64,000 nt of DNA from CAZAPO01 sp044841755 (GTDB lineage Bacteria > Bacteroidota > Bacteroidia > Flavobacteriales > Flavobacteriaceae), in NCBI GenBank assembly GCA_044841755.1, contig JAXOFM010000002.1, positions 62,001 to 126,000 on the forward strand. The letters run 5' to 3'. The position numbers were made by a program, and so were the translations under genes. Each line of letters opens with the position of its first letter. Within the stretch, counting starts at the first letter, position 1. Below, piece by piece: positions 1 to 9,556 of this stretch. Below the pieces are notes generated by a model. That model saw nothing but the letters and a program-made list of their open reading frames with translations. It was not told the DNA's origin and made no database searches.

Positions 1-1198
1 CACCACTTAATATCTTACCAGATGCTGGTTGTACCGTATTGTATGCTCTTGCTAAACGTGTTATTGAATCCAATAAAATAACTACATCATAACCACATTC
101 TACAAGTCTTTTTGCTTTTTCTAAAACAATGTTTGCAATTTTAACATGCTCACTAGCTTCTTTATCAAAAGTAGAAGCAATTACTTCACCGCGAACATTA
201 CGCTGCATATCTGTTACTTCTTCTGGGCGTTCGTCAATAAGAAGAATCATTTGATATACTTCTGGATGATTAGCGGCAATTGCATTTGCAACATCCTTCA
301 GTAACATGGTCTTACCAGTTTTAGGCTGAGAAACGATCATACCACGTTGTCCTTTTCCAATAGGTGAGAACAAGTCCATAACTCTTGTAGAAATAGTACT
401 TTGCCTTTCAGCAATATTGAATTTCTCATCAGGGAAAAGAGGTGTTAAATGCTCAAAAGAAACGCGATCACGAACCACTTGAGGGTCTAACCCGTTAATT
501 TTGTTAACCTTAATCAAAGGAAAGTATTTTTCCCCTTCTTTAGGAGGTCTTACATTCCCTAGAACGGTGTCTCCTTTTTTCAAGCCGAATAAACGAATTT
601 GTGATTGTGACACATAAATGTCATCAGGAGATGATAAATAGTTGTAGTCTGATGAGCGTAAAAATCCATAACCATCTTGCATGATGTCTAACACACCTTC
701 ACTTTCAATAATGGCATCAAATTCAAAATCTGGTTCGCGATAGCGATTACGACTATCTTTATTTCCGTTAGGGCCTTGATTTTGGTTACCTTTATTTTGT
801 TGTTTACCTCTTCCTTGATTTTTATTGTTGTCTCTCTGCTCTTTTTGCTGTTGACCACCACGATGATCTCTTCGCTTGTTATCTTGTGGTTTAGTCTCTT
901 TAGGACTTTCTTTTTTGGCTTCAGGAGCAGGTTTGTTTTCTTCTTTAAAATCTAAAGATTTTTGAGGGCTATTATCTTTTTGTCTTTGAACTCGCTCTCT
1001 TCTTTTTCGCTGCGGTTTTTGTGAAGTGTTTTCTGCTTTTTGAGGAGCAGGTTTTTGTGGATTAGCAGCTTGATGATCAAGTATTTTGTATACTAAATCG
1101 AGCTTTTTTAATGACTTGAATTTAGTCATTTTCAGTTCTTTAGCTATATCTTGAAGTTCAGATAGCTTTTTTTCTTTTAACTGTGAAATTTCAAACAT
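1..1198 (-). CDS. rho: Transcription termination factor Rho (3' end outside window)
   Basis: Hexameric RNA-dependent helicase that ends transcription. About 399 N-terminal residues are visible; the C-terminal part lies beyond the left edge. Order of domains: Rho_N helical domain (about residues 1-43), a long low-complexity stretch rich in Asn, Gln, Arg and Lys (about 45-150), the cold-shock RNA-binding domain containing GYGFLRS (about 155-230), then the ATPase with Walker A SQPKTGKT (near residue 292) and Walker B VVILLDSITR. The start is the ATG at 1196-1198, giving MFEISQLKEKK. The disordered insert is typical of Bacteroidota Rho. Divergent from the DUF4293 gene. Confidence 0.96.
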   Translation of the reverse strand, partial: MFEISQLKEKKLSELQDIAKELKMTKFKSLKKLDLVYKILDHQAANPQKPAPQKAENTSQKPQRKRRERVQRQKDNSPQKSLDFKEENKPAPEAKKESPKETKPQDNKRRDHRGGQQQKEQRDNNKNQGRGKQQNKGNQNQGPNGNKDSRNRYREPDFEFDAIIESEGVLDIMQDGYGFLRSSDYNYLSSPDDIYVSQSQIRLFGLKKGDTVLGNVRPPKEGEKYFPLIKVNKINGLDPQVVRDRVSFEHLTPLFPDEKFNIAERQSTISTRVMDLFSPIGKGQRGMIVSQPKTGKTMLLKDVANAIAANHPEVYQMILLIDERPEEVTDMQRNVRGEVIASTFDKEASEHVKIANIVLEKAKRLVECGYDVVILLDSITRLARAYNTVQPASGKILSG

Positions 1199-1406
1199 TT
1201 GTTGAATTGAATAAATTGGGTTTTATATTATTAGTTCCGGAGTTTCCTTAGGAAATTGAGGGATTTTTTTTGAATTAAAGTTTGAAGATTAACGTGGTGT
1301 AGATAAGTGTGTTACACCTTCGCTATGCAATTATACAACTTTATTTTAATATTTAATGTATGTTATAAAAAAGAAACTGTTATTTTTGTCGTTCTATTTT
1401 TAGAAA

Positions 1407-1820
1407 ATGATTCAAAGAATACAGACCGTTTACCTTATAATTGCCGCAGTTATTGCAGGAGGGTTACCGTTTGTATTTAGTTTATGGACTAACAGTGAAG
1501 GAGCAGAAGTGTTTGCTAAAGATGAAATAACTTATCTTGGTTTGTTTGCTGGTTCTGCTGTAATGTCAATAATTGCAATTTTTATGTTTAAAAACAGGCA
1601 GTCTCAATTTGTGTTGGACCGACTGAACATCATATTAAACTTTATTTTACTAGGATTATTTGTGTATCGATCACTAAGCTTATCTGGAGAGGCATCTGAT
1701 GTTTCTGAGAAAGGTATTGGGATTCTTCTACCTATTTTTTCTATCGTATTTCTGGTTTTAGCAAATAAAGCCATCAAAAAGGATGAAGAGCTTGTAAAAT
1801 CTGTAGATCGGTTAAGATAA
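1407..1820 (+). CDS. DUF4293 family small membrane protein
   Basis: A 137-residue protein beginning MIQRIQTVYLI, the usual opening of the DUF4293 family, which is commonly encoded beside rho in Bacteroidota. Four hydrophobic segments are visible (about residues 5-27, 42-62, 70-90 and 103-123), followed by a short charged cytoplasmic tail. The function is unknown. It is transcribed away from rho and is followed by a clear hairpin terminator. Confidence 0.85.
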   Translation: MIQRIQTVYLIIAAVIAGGLPFVFSLWTNSEGAEVFAKDEITYLGLFAGSAVMSIIAIFMFKNRQSQFVLDRLNIILNFILLGLFVYRSLSLSGEASDVSEKGIGILLPIFSIVFLVLANKAIKKDEELVKSVDRLR

Positions 1821-1849
1821 ACCTATCATCTTAGTAGTATTAGTGCGTG

Positions 1850-1875
1850 AAAGCTCAGAGGTAACTCTGAGCTTT
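1850..1875. terminator. Rho-independent terminator after the DUF4293 gene
   Basis: Perfect 11-bp stem AAAGCTCAGAG / CTCTGAGCTTT with a GTAA loop, followed on the plus strand by CTTTTTAT. It sits between two convergent genes, so it may also stop the minus-strand phosphoesterase transcript. Confidence 0.85.
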
Positions 1876-1879
1876 CTTT

Positions 1880-2371
1880 TTATCGCTTAAACTCTATTAC
1901 TTCTAAATTCTGAATTTTTTTACCATCTATTTCAAAACGTAGCATAGTTCTAACTTTATGAAATCCATGTTTACCAATAGCGCCTGGATTCATGTGTAGT
2001 AAGTTTAATTTTTTATCAGGCATTACTTTTAGAATGTGAGAATGTCCACAAATAAAAATATCTGGAGGGTGTAGTTTTATCTGTTCTCTAATGTTTGGAT
2101 TGTATCTTCCAGGATAACCTCCAATATGAGTAATCCAAACAGTTACATCTTCACAGTTAAATTGATTGTGCAATGGAAACTCTGTCCTAACTTTTGCATT
2201 ATCAATATTGCCATAAACAGCTCTTAGAGGTTTGATGTTTTTGATAGTATCTGTAACTTTAATATCTCCAATATCACCGGCATGCCAAACTTCATCAACT
2301 TGATTAACGTACTTCAAAATGTCGTCACTAATGTAACTATGTGTGTCAGAAAGTAGCAGGATTTTTTTCAT
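1880..2371 (-). CDS. YfcE/MJ0936-type metallophosphoesterase
   Basis: A 163-residue single-domain calcineurin-like phosphoesterase. The metal-binding motifs are intact: DTH (D9, H11), GDIGD (D33), GNID (N55) and GHSH near residue 110. Family members of this length hydrolyse phosphodiesters in vitro with two metal ions; the natural substrate here cannot be told from sequence. It is divergent from truA. Confidence 0.88.
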   Translation of the reverse strand: MKKILLLSDTHSYISDDILKYVNQVDEVWHAGDIGDIKVTDTIKNIKPLRAVYGNIDNAKVRTEFPLHNQFNCEDVTVWITHIGGYPGRYNPNIREQIKLHPPDIFICGHSHILKVMPDKKLNLLHMNPGAIGKHGFHKVRTMLRFEIDGKKIQNLEVIEFKR

Positions 2372-2478
2372 CTATAAATTATACTGATGTTCTTATTTCA
2401 TTATAAAATGTTAATGGCTAATTTAAAGTCGTAAATCTAATTATCTTTGTTCGGCATTAACAAAAGTATCAAATTAGA

Positions 2479-3222
2479 TTGAGGTATTTTATTGAACTTT
2501 CTTATAACGGAAAAGCTTATCATGGATGGCAAAAGCAACCTAATGCAATTTCTGTGCAAGAGGTTTTAGAAGATTCGCTGTCAAAAATTTTGAGACAACC
2601 TGTTTCAGTAGTTGGTGCTGGTAGAACAGATACAGAAGTACATGCACGAGAATTGTTTGCACATTTTGATACTGAACATGAATTGGAAAAGGAGCAATTG
2701 AAATATAAGCTCAATGCATTTTTACCAAAAGATATTGCTGTAAGTGATTTTTATAGAGTTACGAATGATGCTCATGCGCGTTTTGATGCGATAAGTAGAT
2801 CGTATATTTATAAAGTTGCATTGAAGAAGGATGTTTTTAATTATGACTTCTCATATTATTTTAAGCTTCCACTAGATGTTGATAAGATGAATGAAGCTTG
2901 CAAAGTATTGTTTGATTACGAAGATTTTAAATGCTTTTCAAGAAGTAATACGGATGTGAAGACTTATAAATGCAAAATTTTAAAAGCGCATTGGACTAAA
3001 CTGGAAAATGAACTCCTTTTTGAAATTAAGGCAAATAGATTTTTGAGGAACATGGTTCGAGCAATTGTTGGAACAATGATTGAAGTTGGTCAAGGAAAAA
3101 TTTCACTTGATGAGTTTCATGAAATAATTAAATCTAGAGATCGATCAAAAGCTGGAGCTTCAGTTCCGGGACATGCATTATATTTGACAAATGTTGAATA
3201 CCCAAAACACCTATTTATATAA
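2479..3222 (+). CDS. truA: tRNA pseudouridine(38-40) synthase TruA
   Basis: Converts uridines 38-40 of the tRNA anticodon arm to pseudouridine. At 247 residues it has the normal family length. The catalytic aspartate is in GAGRTDTEVHA (D51). The start is TTG at 2479, giving MRYFIELSYNG, the conserved beginning of the family; no upstream ATG fits. A -7 box TATCTTTG lies at 2442-2449. The next gene, an ABC exporter, starts 3 bp after the stop, so the two are probably cotranscribed. Confidence 0.95.
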   Translation: MRYFIELSYNGKAYHGWQKQPNAISVQEVLEDSLSKILRQPVSVVGAGRTDTEVHARELFAHFDTEHELEKEQLKYKLNAFLPKDIAVSDFYRVTNDAHARFDAISRSYIYKVALKKDVFNYDFSYYFKLPLDVDKMNEACKVLFDYEDFKCFSRSNTDVKTYKCKILKAHWTKLENELLFEIKANRFLRNMVRAIVGTMIEVGQGKISLDEFHEIIKSRDRSKAGASVPGHALYLTNVEYPKHLFI

Positions 3223-3224
3223 AA

Positions 3225-4991
3225 ATGGCTAAGACAAAAGAAAACGTATTTGATACCAAGCTTTTTACTCGATTATTGGTTTATATAAAGCCATATCGCT
3301 TAGTCTTTATGGTATCGCTACTTACTGTAGTTGGGTTAGCTGTTTTTGGGGCAATGCGTCCTAAAGTGTTGCAATTAGCCATAGATAATAATATTACCAA
3401 TAGAGAGTTAGAAGGGTTTTTGCCTTATGTGTTAATGATATTAGGGTTATTGGTGCTGGAAGTTACTTGTCAATTATTGTTTATCTATTATGCAGGATGG
3501 CTAGGGCAATCGGTAGTTAGAGACATTCGCGTAAAGCTATTTAAGCACATTTTAAATTTTAAGATGAAGTATTATGATAATTCTTCTGTTGGTGTCCTAA
3601 TAACCAGAGCTGTGACAGATATGGAGCGTATAGCTGATATTTTTGGTCAAGGACTCTTTATGATAGCGAGTGACATCTTAAAAATGTTGGTTGTTGGAGT
3701 TTTGATGGCAACAATGAATTGGCGATTAAGTATTATTGTCTTTTGTACACTTCCATTTATTTTAATTGCTACAAAGATCTTTCAAAAATATATGAAGCGT
3801 GCTTTTGAAGAGGTGCGTACAGAGGTTTCCAATCTTAATTCGTTTGTACAAGAACGAGTTACTGGAATGAAGATATTGCAGTTATTTGCGAGAGAGGATA
3901 TTGAATATGAGAACTTTAAAAAGATAAATGAACGTCATAAAAAAGGATGGTTGAAAACTGTTTGGTATAACTCTATTTTCTTTCCAATAGCAGAATTGTT
4001 ATCGTCATTGACATTAGGACTTGTTGTTTGGATTGGAGGATTAAATGTTGTGCTTGATCAGACGGCATCATTGGGTGATCTTACCGCTTTTATTATGATG
4101 ATTCCAATGATGTTTCGTCCGTTAAACCAGATTGCTAATAAGTTCAATACGTTGCAAATGGGAATGGTGGCTGCAGATCGTGTATTTAAGGTATTAGATA
4201 CTACTTCTAGTATTGACGATTCGGGTTCTGAAATAGCTGAACACTTTAAAGGAGATATTACTTTTAAAGATGTACGTTTTTCTTATGTAGAAGATGAAGA
4301 AGTACTTAAAGGTATTTCATTAAATGTTGAGGCAGGAAATACAGTTGCTATAGTTGGAGCCACAGGAGCTGGAAAATCTACGATTATCAATTTGTTGAAT
4401 CGTTTTTATGCTATTAGTTCTGGAGATATTATTATTGATGATGTGAATATAAAAGATGTAACATTACACTCTTTACGTAAGCAAATAGCCGTGGTATTGC
4501 AGGATGTGTTTTTATTTGCAGATACCATTTTGAATAATATAACCTTAAGAAATCCTGATATTACTGAAGCACAGGTTGAGGAAGCAGCAAAACAAATAGG
4601 AATTCATGATTTTATAATGAGTTTACCTAACGGATATCATTACAATGTGAAAGAGCGTGGAGTAATGTTGTCTTCAGGTCAGCGTCAACTTATATCTTTT
4701 TTAAGGGCTTATGTTACTAATCCGAGTATCTTAATTCTTGATGAAGCGACATCTTCTGTTGATTCGTATTCTGAACAATTAATTCAAGAAGCTACAGATA
4801 AGATTACTAAAGGACGAACTTCAATTGTGATAGCACATCGCTTAGCTACGGTTAAAAAAGCGGATAATATTATTGTTATGGATGCTGGCCAAATCGTAGA
4901 ACAGGGAACACATACTGAGTTACTTAAGAAGGAAGACGGTTACTACAAGAATTTATACGAAGTGCAATTTATGCAGGAAGAGGTGGCTTAA
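3225..4991 (+). CDS. ABC exporter, fused permease and ATPase (MsbA-like)
   Basis: A 588-residue half-transporter, expected to act as a homodimer in the inner membrane. Residues 1-320 carry the six-helix exporter domain. The nucleotide-binding domain has Walker A GATGAGKST (near 378), signature LSSGQRQ (near 484), Walker B ILILDEATSS (near 503) and the H-loop IVIAHRLATV (near 536). The substrate (lipid, drug or peptide) is not apparent. It follows truA by 3 bp, and its stop overlaps the end of convergent cdaA by 4 bp. Confidence 0.93.
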   Translation: MAKTKENVFDTKLFTRLLVYIKPYRLVFMVSLLTVVGLAVFGAMRPKVLQLAIDNNITNRELEGFLPYVLMILGLLVLEVTCQLLFIYYAGWLGQSVVRDIRVKLFKHILNFKMKYYDNSSVGVLITRAVTDMERIADIFGQGLFMIASDILKMLVVGVLMATMNWRLSIIVFCTLPFILIATKIFQKYMKRAFEEVRTEVSNLNSFVQERVTGMKILQLFAREDIEYENFKKINERHKKGWLKTVWYNSIFFPIAELLSSLTLGLVVWIGGLNVVLDQTASLGDLTAFIMMIPMMFRPLNQIANKFNTLQMGMVAADRVFKVLDTTSSIDDSGSEIAEHFKGDITFKDVRFSYVEDEEVLKGISLNVEAGNTVAIVGATGAGKSTIINLLNRFYAISSGDIIIDDVNIKDVTLHSLRKQIAVVLQDVFLFADTILNNITLRNPDITEAQVEEAAKQIGIHDFIMSLPNGYHYNVKERGVMLSSGQRQLISFLRAYVTNPSILILDEATSSVDSYSEQLIQEATDKITKGRTSIVIAHRLATVKKADNIIVMDAGQIVEQGTHTELLKKEDGYYKNLYEVQFMQEEVA

Positions 4992-5773
4992 TTCAAATCT
5001 TCTTTTATCATATTAATAAGCTCCTCAGTATTCTTATACATTGTAAACTCACCATTTTTAATATAGGAAACCTGTCCTGTTTCTTCTGAAACAACAATAG
5101 CAAGTGCGTCTGTTTTTTCGGTAACGCCAATGGCTGCTCTATGACGTAAGCCAAATCGAGCAGGTATATTCTTTTCGTTATTCACAGGAAGAATAACTCT
5201 TGTTGCTTTTACTACATTATTGGCAATAATAATAGCACCATCATGTAACGGACTGTTCTTAAAGAAGATGCTTTCCAGGATAGGTTGCGTTACAGTTATG
5301 TTCATTTCATCACCAGTGGAGACAAGAAAATCTAGATTGTTATTTCGTTCCAGAACAATAAGTGCACCAGTTTTGGAACTTCCCATCTTCGTACATGCAG
5401 CTACTACAACTTCAGCTTCTGTAGCATTAATAGCTTGAGTGCGCATGAAATTCAATCTTTTCATCAACCCACCTTTAGCACCAAGATTTGTAGAGCCAAT
5501 CATTAAAAGGAATTTGCGTATTTCTGGTTGAAATACCACAATTAGAGCAATAATACCAACGCTCATAAAACCGCCAAGAATGTTGGTGAGCATTTTCATC
5601 TGCAGTGCATCAACCAATAAGTAAATGAGGTATATAACAACAATTCCAATAAAAATATTGATGGCGACAGTGCCTTTAATTAGTTTATAAGCGTAGTAGA
5701 GTAGGAATGCTACCAGAATAATGTCTATAACATCAAGAACGGTAAATTGTAAGAGGTCTTCAAATATTTCCAA
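4988..5773 (-). CDS. cdaA: Diadenylate cyclase CdaA (c-di-AMP synthase)
   Basis: Condenses two ATP into cyclic di-AMP, which controls osmolyte transport and wall homeostasis. The 261-residue protein has three N-terminal membrane helices (about 1-80), a short linker and the DAC domain. The catalytic and ATP-binding motifs LHDGAII (near 177) and RHRAA (near 207) are intact. It is the last gene of a minus-strand group with folP and a lipoprotein. No YbbR-like partner or GdpP-type phosphodiesterase is seen in the window. Confidence 0.95.
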   Translation of the reverse strand: MEIFEDLLQFTVLDVIDIILVAFLLYYAYKLIKGTVAINIFIGIVVIYLIYLLVDALQMKMLTNILGGFMSVGIIALIVVFQPEIRKFLLMIGSTNLGAKGGLMKRLNFMRTQAINATEAEVVVAACTKMGSSKTGALIVLERNNNLDFLVSTGDEMNITVTQPILESIFFKNSPLHDGAIIIANNVVKATRVILPVNNEKNIPARFGLRHRAAIGVTEKTDALAIVVSEETGQVSYIKNGEFTMYKNTEELINMIKEDLN

Positions 5774-5802
5774 TCGTAGAAGTTAATTTTTAATAAAGAT
5801 AG

Positions 5803-6462
5803 TTATTTATAGATGAATTCAACATTTGAAATATTGATGTCAATATTCTGAATAGAAAGTAATTCTGTTTTCAAATCGATATATTTTTGAATAGATAAAT
5901 TCTCATCCAGTAAAAACTCTATTTCTTTTATTGGATAAGATTCATCTTCCTGATTAATACCATCATGGTAATTTATAAATGAATCATAAGTTGCATGTAA
6001 ATCATTAAATGGTCCAAGTTTCCCTTCAGCAGTAACCCTTAAATAAATCTTATCTTCTTCATAATCGATAGTTTGCCATTCATCCGAGAAGTTAGTATTG
6101 GTAAACTCAATAAAGCTCAAATTCTTAGATTCAGGATTAAAGCAGGTAAAGTAGTTTTTTGCATTTTCGTTTTTATGCATGCCATCTCCATGACGTTTTT
6201 TCTGTAAAAATTGTAGATGAGGTAACACTTGTTTCAGGGTCAAACGTTTGTCTATATTTACCAGCCAATTGGTTGTGCTGATCATGTTATTTCTATTAAA
6301 ATCGACGCTATCTGGTTTGGTCTCGTCATAGAATATATAAATAGGAGATACGTCTAAAACCTCGGTAATGTCATTATTTGTTGTGTGTGGTAGCTGTACT
6401 TCTCTATCGCTACATGAAACAAATAGAGAAATAATTAAAATAAACGTAATAAAGTTCTTCAT
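5803..6462 (-). CDS. Unrecognised lipoprotein between folP and cdaA
   Basis: A 219-residue protein with an N-terminal signal sequence and lipobox LFVSC, so probably lipid-anchored. The rest is acidic and mixed alpha/beta with no motif I recognise. Its start overlaps the end of folP by one base and it lies 29 bp before cdaA, indicating one operon. This folP-lipoprotein-cdaA order suggests an envelope role, but that is inference only. Confidence 0.75.
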   Translation of the reverse strand: MKNFITFILIISLFVSCSDREVQLPHTTNNDITEVLDVSPIYIFYDETKPDSVDFNRNNMISTTNWLVNIDKRLTLKQVLPHLQFLQKKRHGDGMHKNENAKNYFTCFNPESKNLSFIEFTNTNFSDEWQTIDYEEDKIYLRVTAEGKLGPFNDLHATYDSFINYHDGINQEDESYPIKEIEFLLDENLSIQKYIDLKTELLSIQNIDINISNVEFIYK

Positions 6463-7283
6463 TAAGATAATTGATTAGTTATAGCAATGCATTCCATGGC
6501 TTCTTTTACATCATGCACTCGTAAAATCTTAGCTCCTTTCTGTAAAGCGATGGTATTGATGATTGATGTTCCATTTAATGCTTCGTTGGGAGAAGTATTC
6601 AATAATTTATAGATCATCGACTTTCTGCTCACACCAACAAGCATTGGTTTCTCCAACATATTTAATAGTTCCAGATTGCTTAACAATTCATAGTTCTGTT
6701 CAAGGGTTTTAGAAAATCCAAAACCAGGATCTATAATAACATCTGTAATTTGATGTTTCTTAGCTTCAGCAATACGTTCGGAAAAATAATAGATCATTTC
6801 TTTAATTAGATCATCATACTGCGTATGCTGTTGCATGGTTTGAACAGTCCCCTTCATATGCATCATGATATACGGAACTCTCAATTTTCCGACAGTCGGA
6901 ATCATTTTCACGTCAAGTTGCCCTCCCGAAATATCATTGATTATAGCAGCTCCAGCTTCAATACATTTTTTCGCTACTTCACTTCTAAAGGTATCAATGG
7001 ATAGATAGATATCAGGAAAATTTGTAATTAATAAATCTACAATAGGAACAATTCTTTTCAACTCTTCCTCTTTACTCACATGTGCTGCTCCAGGTCGTGA
7101 ACTATAGGCGCCTACATCAATAAAAGTAGCACCTTCATTCAACATTTTTTCCACCTGTAATATAATTGATTTCTCGTCTTTATATTTTCCTCCATCATAA
7201 AAAGAATCTGGAGTAATATTTAAGATGCCCATTACTTTTGGAGAAGATAAATCAACTAATTTTCCTTTGCAATTAATGGTCAT
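6462..7283 (-). CDS. folP: Dihydropteroate synthase
   Basis: Folate biosynthesis: joins 4-aminobenzoate to 6-hydroxymethyl-dihydropterin diphosphate. The 273-residue TIM barrel has the family motifs MGILNITPDSFYDGG, DVGAYSSRPGA, SIDTFRSEVA, IINDISGG and DPGFGFSK. Sulfonamides target this enzyme. It is the first gene of the folP-lipoprotein-cdaA group and is divergent from the DUF1599 gene. Confidence 0.96.
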   Translation of the reverse strand: MTINCKGKLVDLSSPKVMGILNITPDSFYDGGKYKDEKSIILQVEKMLNEGATFIDVGAYSSRPGAAHVSKEEELKRIVPIVDLLITNFPDIYLSIDTFRSEVAKKCIEAGAAIINDISGGQLDVKMIPTVGKLRVPYIMMHMKGTVQTMQQHTQYDDLIKEMIYYFSERIAEAKKHQITDVIIDPGFGFSKTLEQNYELLSNLELLNMLEKPMLVGVSRKSMIYKLLNTSPNEALNGTSIINTIALQKGAKILRVHDVKEAMECIAITNQLS

Positions 7284-7389
7284 TAATACCGCTGTTTATG
7301 CTGTTCATTTATCGTTTAAAAACTTTAAACCATAAACTTTGAATAGTTAAAAATTTTAAGCGAAATTTACGCAAAATTCAACTCACTTT

Positions 7390-7932
7390 ATGCAAAATAC
7401 TTCAAAACAATACGACGATGTAATAAGCACTTGTCGTGCACTGTTTGTAAATAAAATGAAAGACTATGGAAGTGCTTGGAGAATACTTCGACTTCCTTCG
7501 TTGACAGATCAAATTTTTATTAAAGCGCAGCGCATTAGAGGGCTTCAGGAAAATGAGGTGAGAAAAGTTGATGAAGACGAAGTAAGTGAGTTTATTGGAA
7601 TTATCAATTACAGCCTAATGGCATTGGTACAGTTGGAAAAAGGAGTTGTTGATCAGCCCGATCTTACTGTTGAAGAGGCAACAGAGCTTTACGATAAACA
7701 TGCAGCAATTACTAAAAAGTTAATGGAAGATAAGAATCATGATTATGGTGAAGCATGGAGAGATATGCGAGTGAGCTCATTAACAGATTTGATCTTGCAA
7801 AAACTGTTACGTGTAAAAACCATAGAAAACAATTCAGGAAAAACAATCGTTAGTGAAGGAATTGATGCTAATTATCAAGATATGGTAAACTACGCTATCT
7901 TTGCGATGATACACTTGAACCAACAAAAATAA
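7390..7932 (+). CDS. DUF1599 protein (two nucleotide-modification-associated repeats)
   Basis: A 180-residue protein with two copies of one motif: KDYGSAWRILRLPSLTDQI (first half) and HDYGEAWRDMRVSSLTDLI (second half). This is DUF1599, also called nucleotide modification associated domain 1; the biochemical role is not established. It heads the operon that continues with the DoxX-thioredoxin gene, tpiA, prmA and clpS, an order common in Bacteroidota. Confidence 0.85.
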   Translation: MQNTSKQYDDVISTCRALFVNKMKDYGSAWRILRLPSLTDQIFIKAQRIRGLQENEVRKVDEDEVSEFIGIINYSLMALVQLEKGVVDQPDLTVEEATELYDKHAAITKKLMEDKNHDYGEAWRDMRVSSLTDLILQKLLRVKTIENNSGKTIVSEGIDANYQDMVNYAIFAMIHLNQQK

Positions 7933-7940
7933 TTTAACCT

Positions 7941-9038
7941 ATGAAAATACTTGTGGCCATTTCTAGAATTCTGGTTGGAGTTCTATTTATTATTTCAGGA
8001 TTAATAAAGCTTAATGATCCACTAGGGTTTTCATATAAGCTTCAGGAATATTTTAGTACGGATGTTTTAAACATTCCATTTTTAGAGCCTTATGCCTTGG
8101 GAATTTCCATTTTTGTGGTTGTTTTTGAAGTTGTTTTAGGAGTTTTCTTATTAATAGGCTATAAACCAAAATTTACAGTTTGGAGTTTGTTGGGAATGAT
8201 AGTGTTCTTCACATTTCTAACTTTTTACTCGGCTTATTTTGATAAGGTAAAAGACTGTGGATGTTTTGGTGATGCATTAAAATTAACACCTTGGGAAAGT
8301 TTCACCAAGGACGTTATTTTATTGGCCTTTATCTTAGTCCTGTTCTTTGGATTAAAACATATAAAACCTATTTTCTCAAAATTACCAACAACCATAATTG
8401 CTTTGCTTAGTTTTATTTGGTGTTTATGGTTTGGATATCATGTATTGATGCATTTACCGTCTGTAGATTTTAGAGCATATAAGATTGGAGATAACTTATT
8501 AGAAAACATGAGTGTTCCAGAAGATGCTCCAAAACCAGTTCAAGAGTATACTTGGATATTTAATGTTGATGGAGAGGAAAAAGAATTCGTGACAAACGGA
8601 TCTTATCCTACAGTTGATGGAGAATATGTGAGCTATGAGGTAAAAGTAATTGAAGAAGGTTATGAACCACCAATTTTAGATTTCTCTATAGAAACTGAAG
8701 AAGAAGATGTTACACAACAAATGTTGGAAGAAGAAAAGCTATTAATGGTAGTTTCCTATAGTCTTGAAAGTGCTGAAAAGGAAGGTTTGGCTGCAATAAT
8801 GACTAAGATCAAAGAAGCCGAAAGTAAAGGCTATAAGGTAATTGGGTTGTCAGCATCTGGAGAAGAAACAAAACAACGAATTAAAGCTGATTACAATTTC
8901 GATTTCAATTTTTATTTGTGTGATGAAAAAGCGCTGAAAACTGTGGTAAGAGCTAATCCTGGAGTGCTTGAATTGAGCAGAGGTACAGTATTACAGAAGG
9001 TGCATTGGAATGATATCGAAGATCTTGAATTAAAGTAA
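7941..9038 (+). CDS. BT_3928-type DoxX membrane protein with thioredoxin-like C-terminus
   Basis: A 365-residue protein. Residues 1-150 form a four-helix DoxX/MauE-like membrane domain with the conserved DCGCFGD loop. Residues from about 190 on are soluble and resemble a thioredoxin fold without a CxxC pair. MauE-like domains elsewhere assist disulfide or redox steps; the role here is not known. It starts 8 bp after DUF1599, and its stop overlaps the start of the TlpA-like gene by one base. Confidence 0.8.
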   Translation: MKILVAISRILVGVLFIISGLIKLNDPLGFSYKLQEYFSTDVLNIPFLEPYALGISIFVVVFEVVLGVFLLIGYKPKFTVWSLLGMIVFFTFLTFYSAYFDKVKDCGCFGDALKLTPWESFTKDVILLAFILVLFFGLKHIKPIFSKLPTTIIALLSFIWCLWFGYHVLMHLPSVDFRAYKIGDNLLENMSVPEDAPKPVQEYTWIFNVDGEEKEFVTNGSYPTVDGEYVSYEVKVIEEGYEPPILDFSIETEEEDVTQQMLEEEKLLMVVSYSLESAEKEGLAAIMTKIKEAESKGYKVIGLSASGEETKQRIKADYNFDFNFYLCDEKALKTVVRANPGVLELSRGTVLQKVHWNDIEDLELK

Positions 9039-9556
9039 TGGAGTTACTCATTGGTATCAAAAAACTTTTAAATATTAAATCAGTATTCTTAGCGGCTTCT
9101 TTGTTTATTCAAGGCTGCAATAGAGAAGTGCCAACAAAATTTTCTGAAGAAGCGCTTAATGATACTTTCATTACCATTGATGATAAAGAAGTAACTTTTG
9201 CACAAATCCTTGAATCATATAATGGTGAAAACATTTTTATTGATGTATGGGCAAGTTGGTGTAGTGATTGTTTAAAGTCTTTGCCTGAGGTAAAAGAGCT
9301 CCAAAAAGAATATCAAGATATGGTTTTTTTGTTTCTTTCTGTAGATAAAAAAATAGAAAACTGGAAAAGCGGAATAACAAAGTATAAAATATATGGAGAG
9401 CATTATTTTATCAAGTCTGGATGGAATAGTGATTTTGGAGATTTTATAGACTTAGACTGGACACCTCGATATATGATTATTGACAAAGAACAAAATATTA
9501 AACTGTTTGAAGCAGTAAAAACAAACGACAAAAAATTAAAAGAAGCACTACAATGA
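9038..9556 (+). CDS. TlpA-like thioredoxin-fold lipoprotein
   Basis: A 172-residue protein. A signal segment ends in the lipobox-like IQGC at about residues 24-27, so it is probably membrane-anchored in the periplasm. The thioredoxin domain contains DVWASWCSDCLKSLPEV, so the active site is WCSDC rather than WCPPC, and later the cis-proline region WTPRYMI. It overlaps both neighbours (1 bp with the DoxX gene, 4 bp with tpiA), so translation is probably coupled. It is likely a thiol-disulfide partner of the upstream DoxX protein (inference). Confidence 0.85.
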   Translation: MELLIGIKKLLNIKSVFLAASLFIQGCNREVPTKFSEEALNDTFITIDDKEVTFAQILESYNGENIFIDVWASWCSDCLKSLPEVKELQKEYQDMVFLFLSVDKKIENWKSGITKYKIYGEHYFIKSGWNSDFGDFIDLDWTPRYMIIDKEQNIKLFEAVKTNDKKLKEALQ

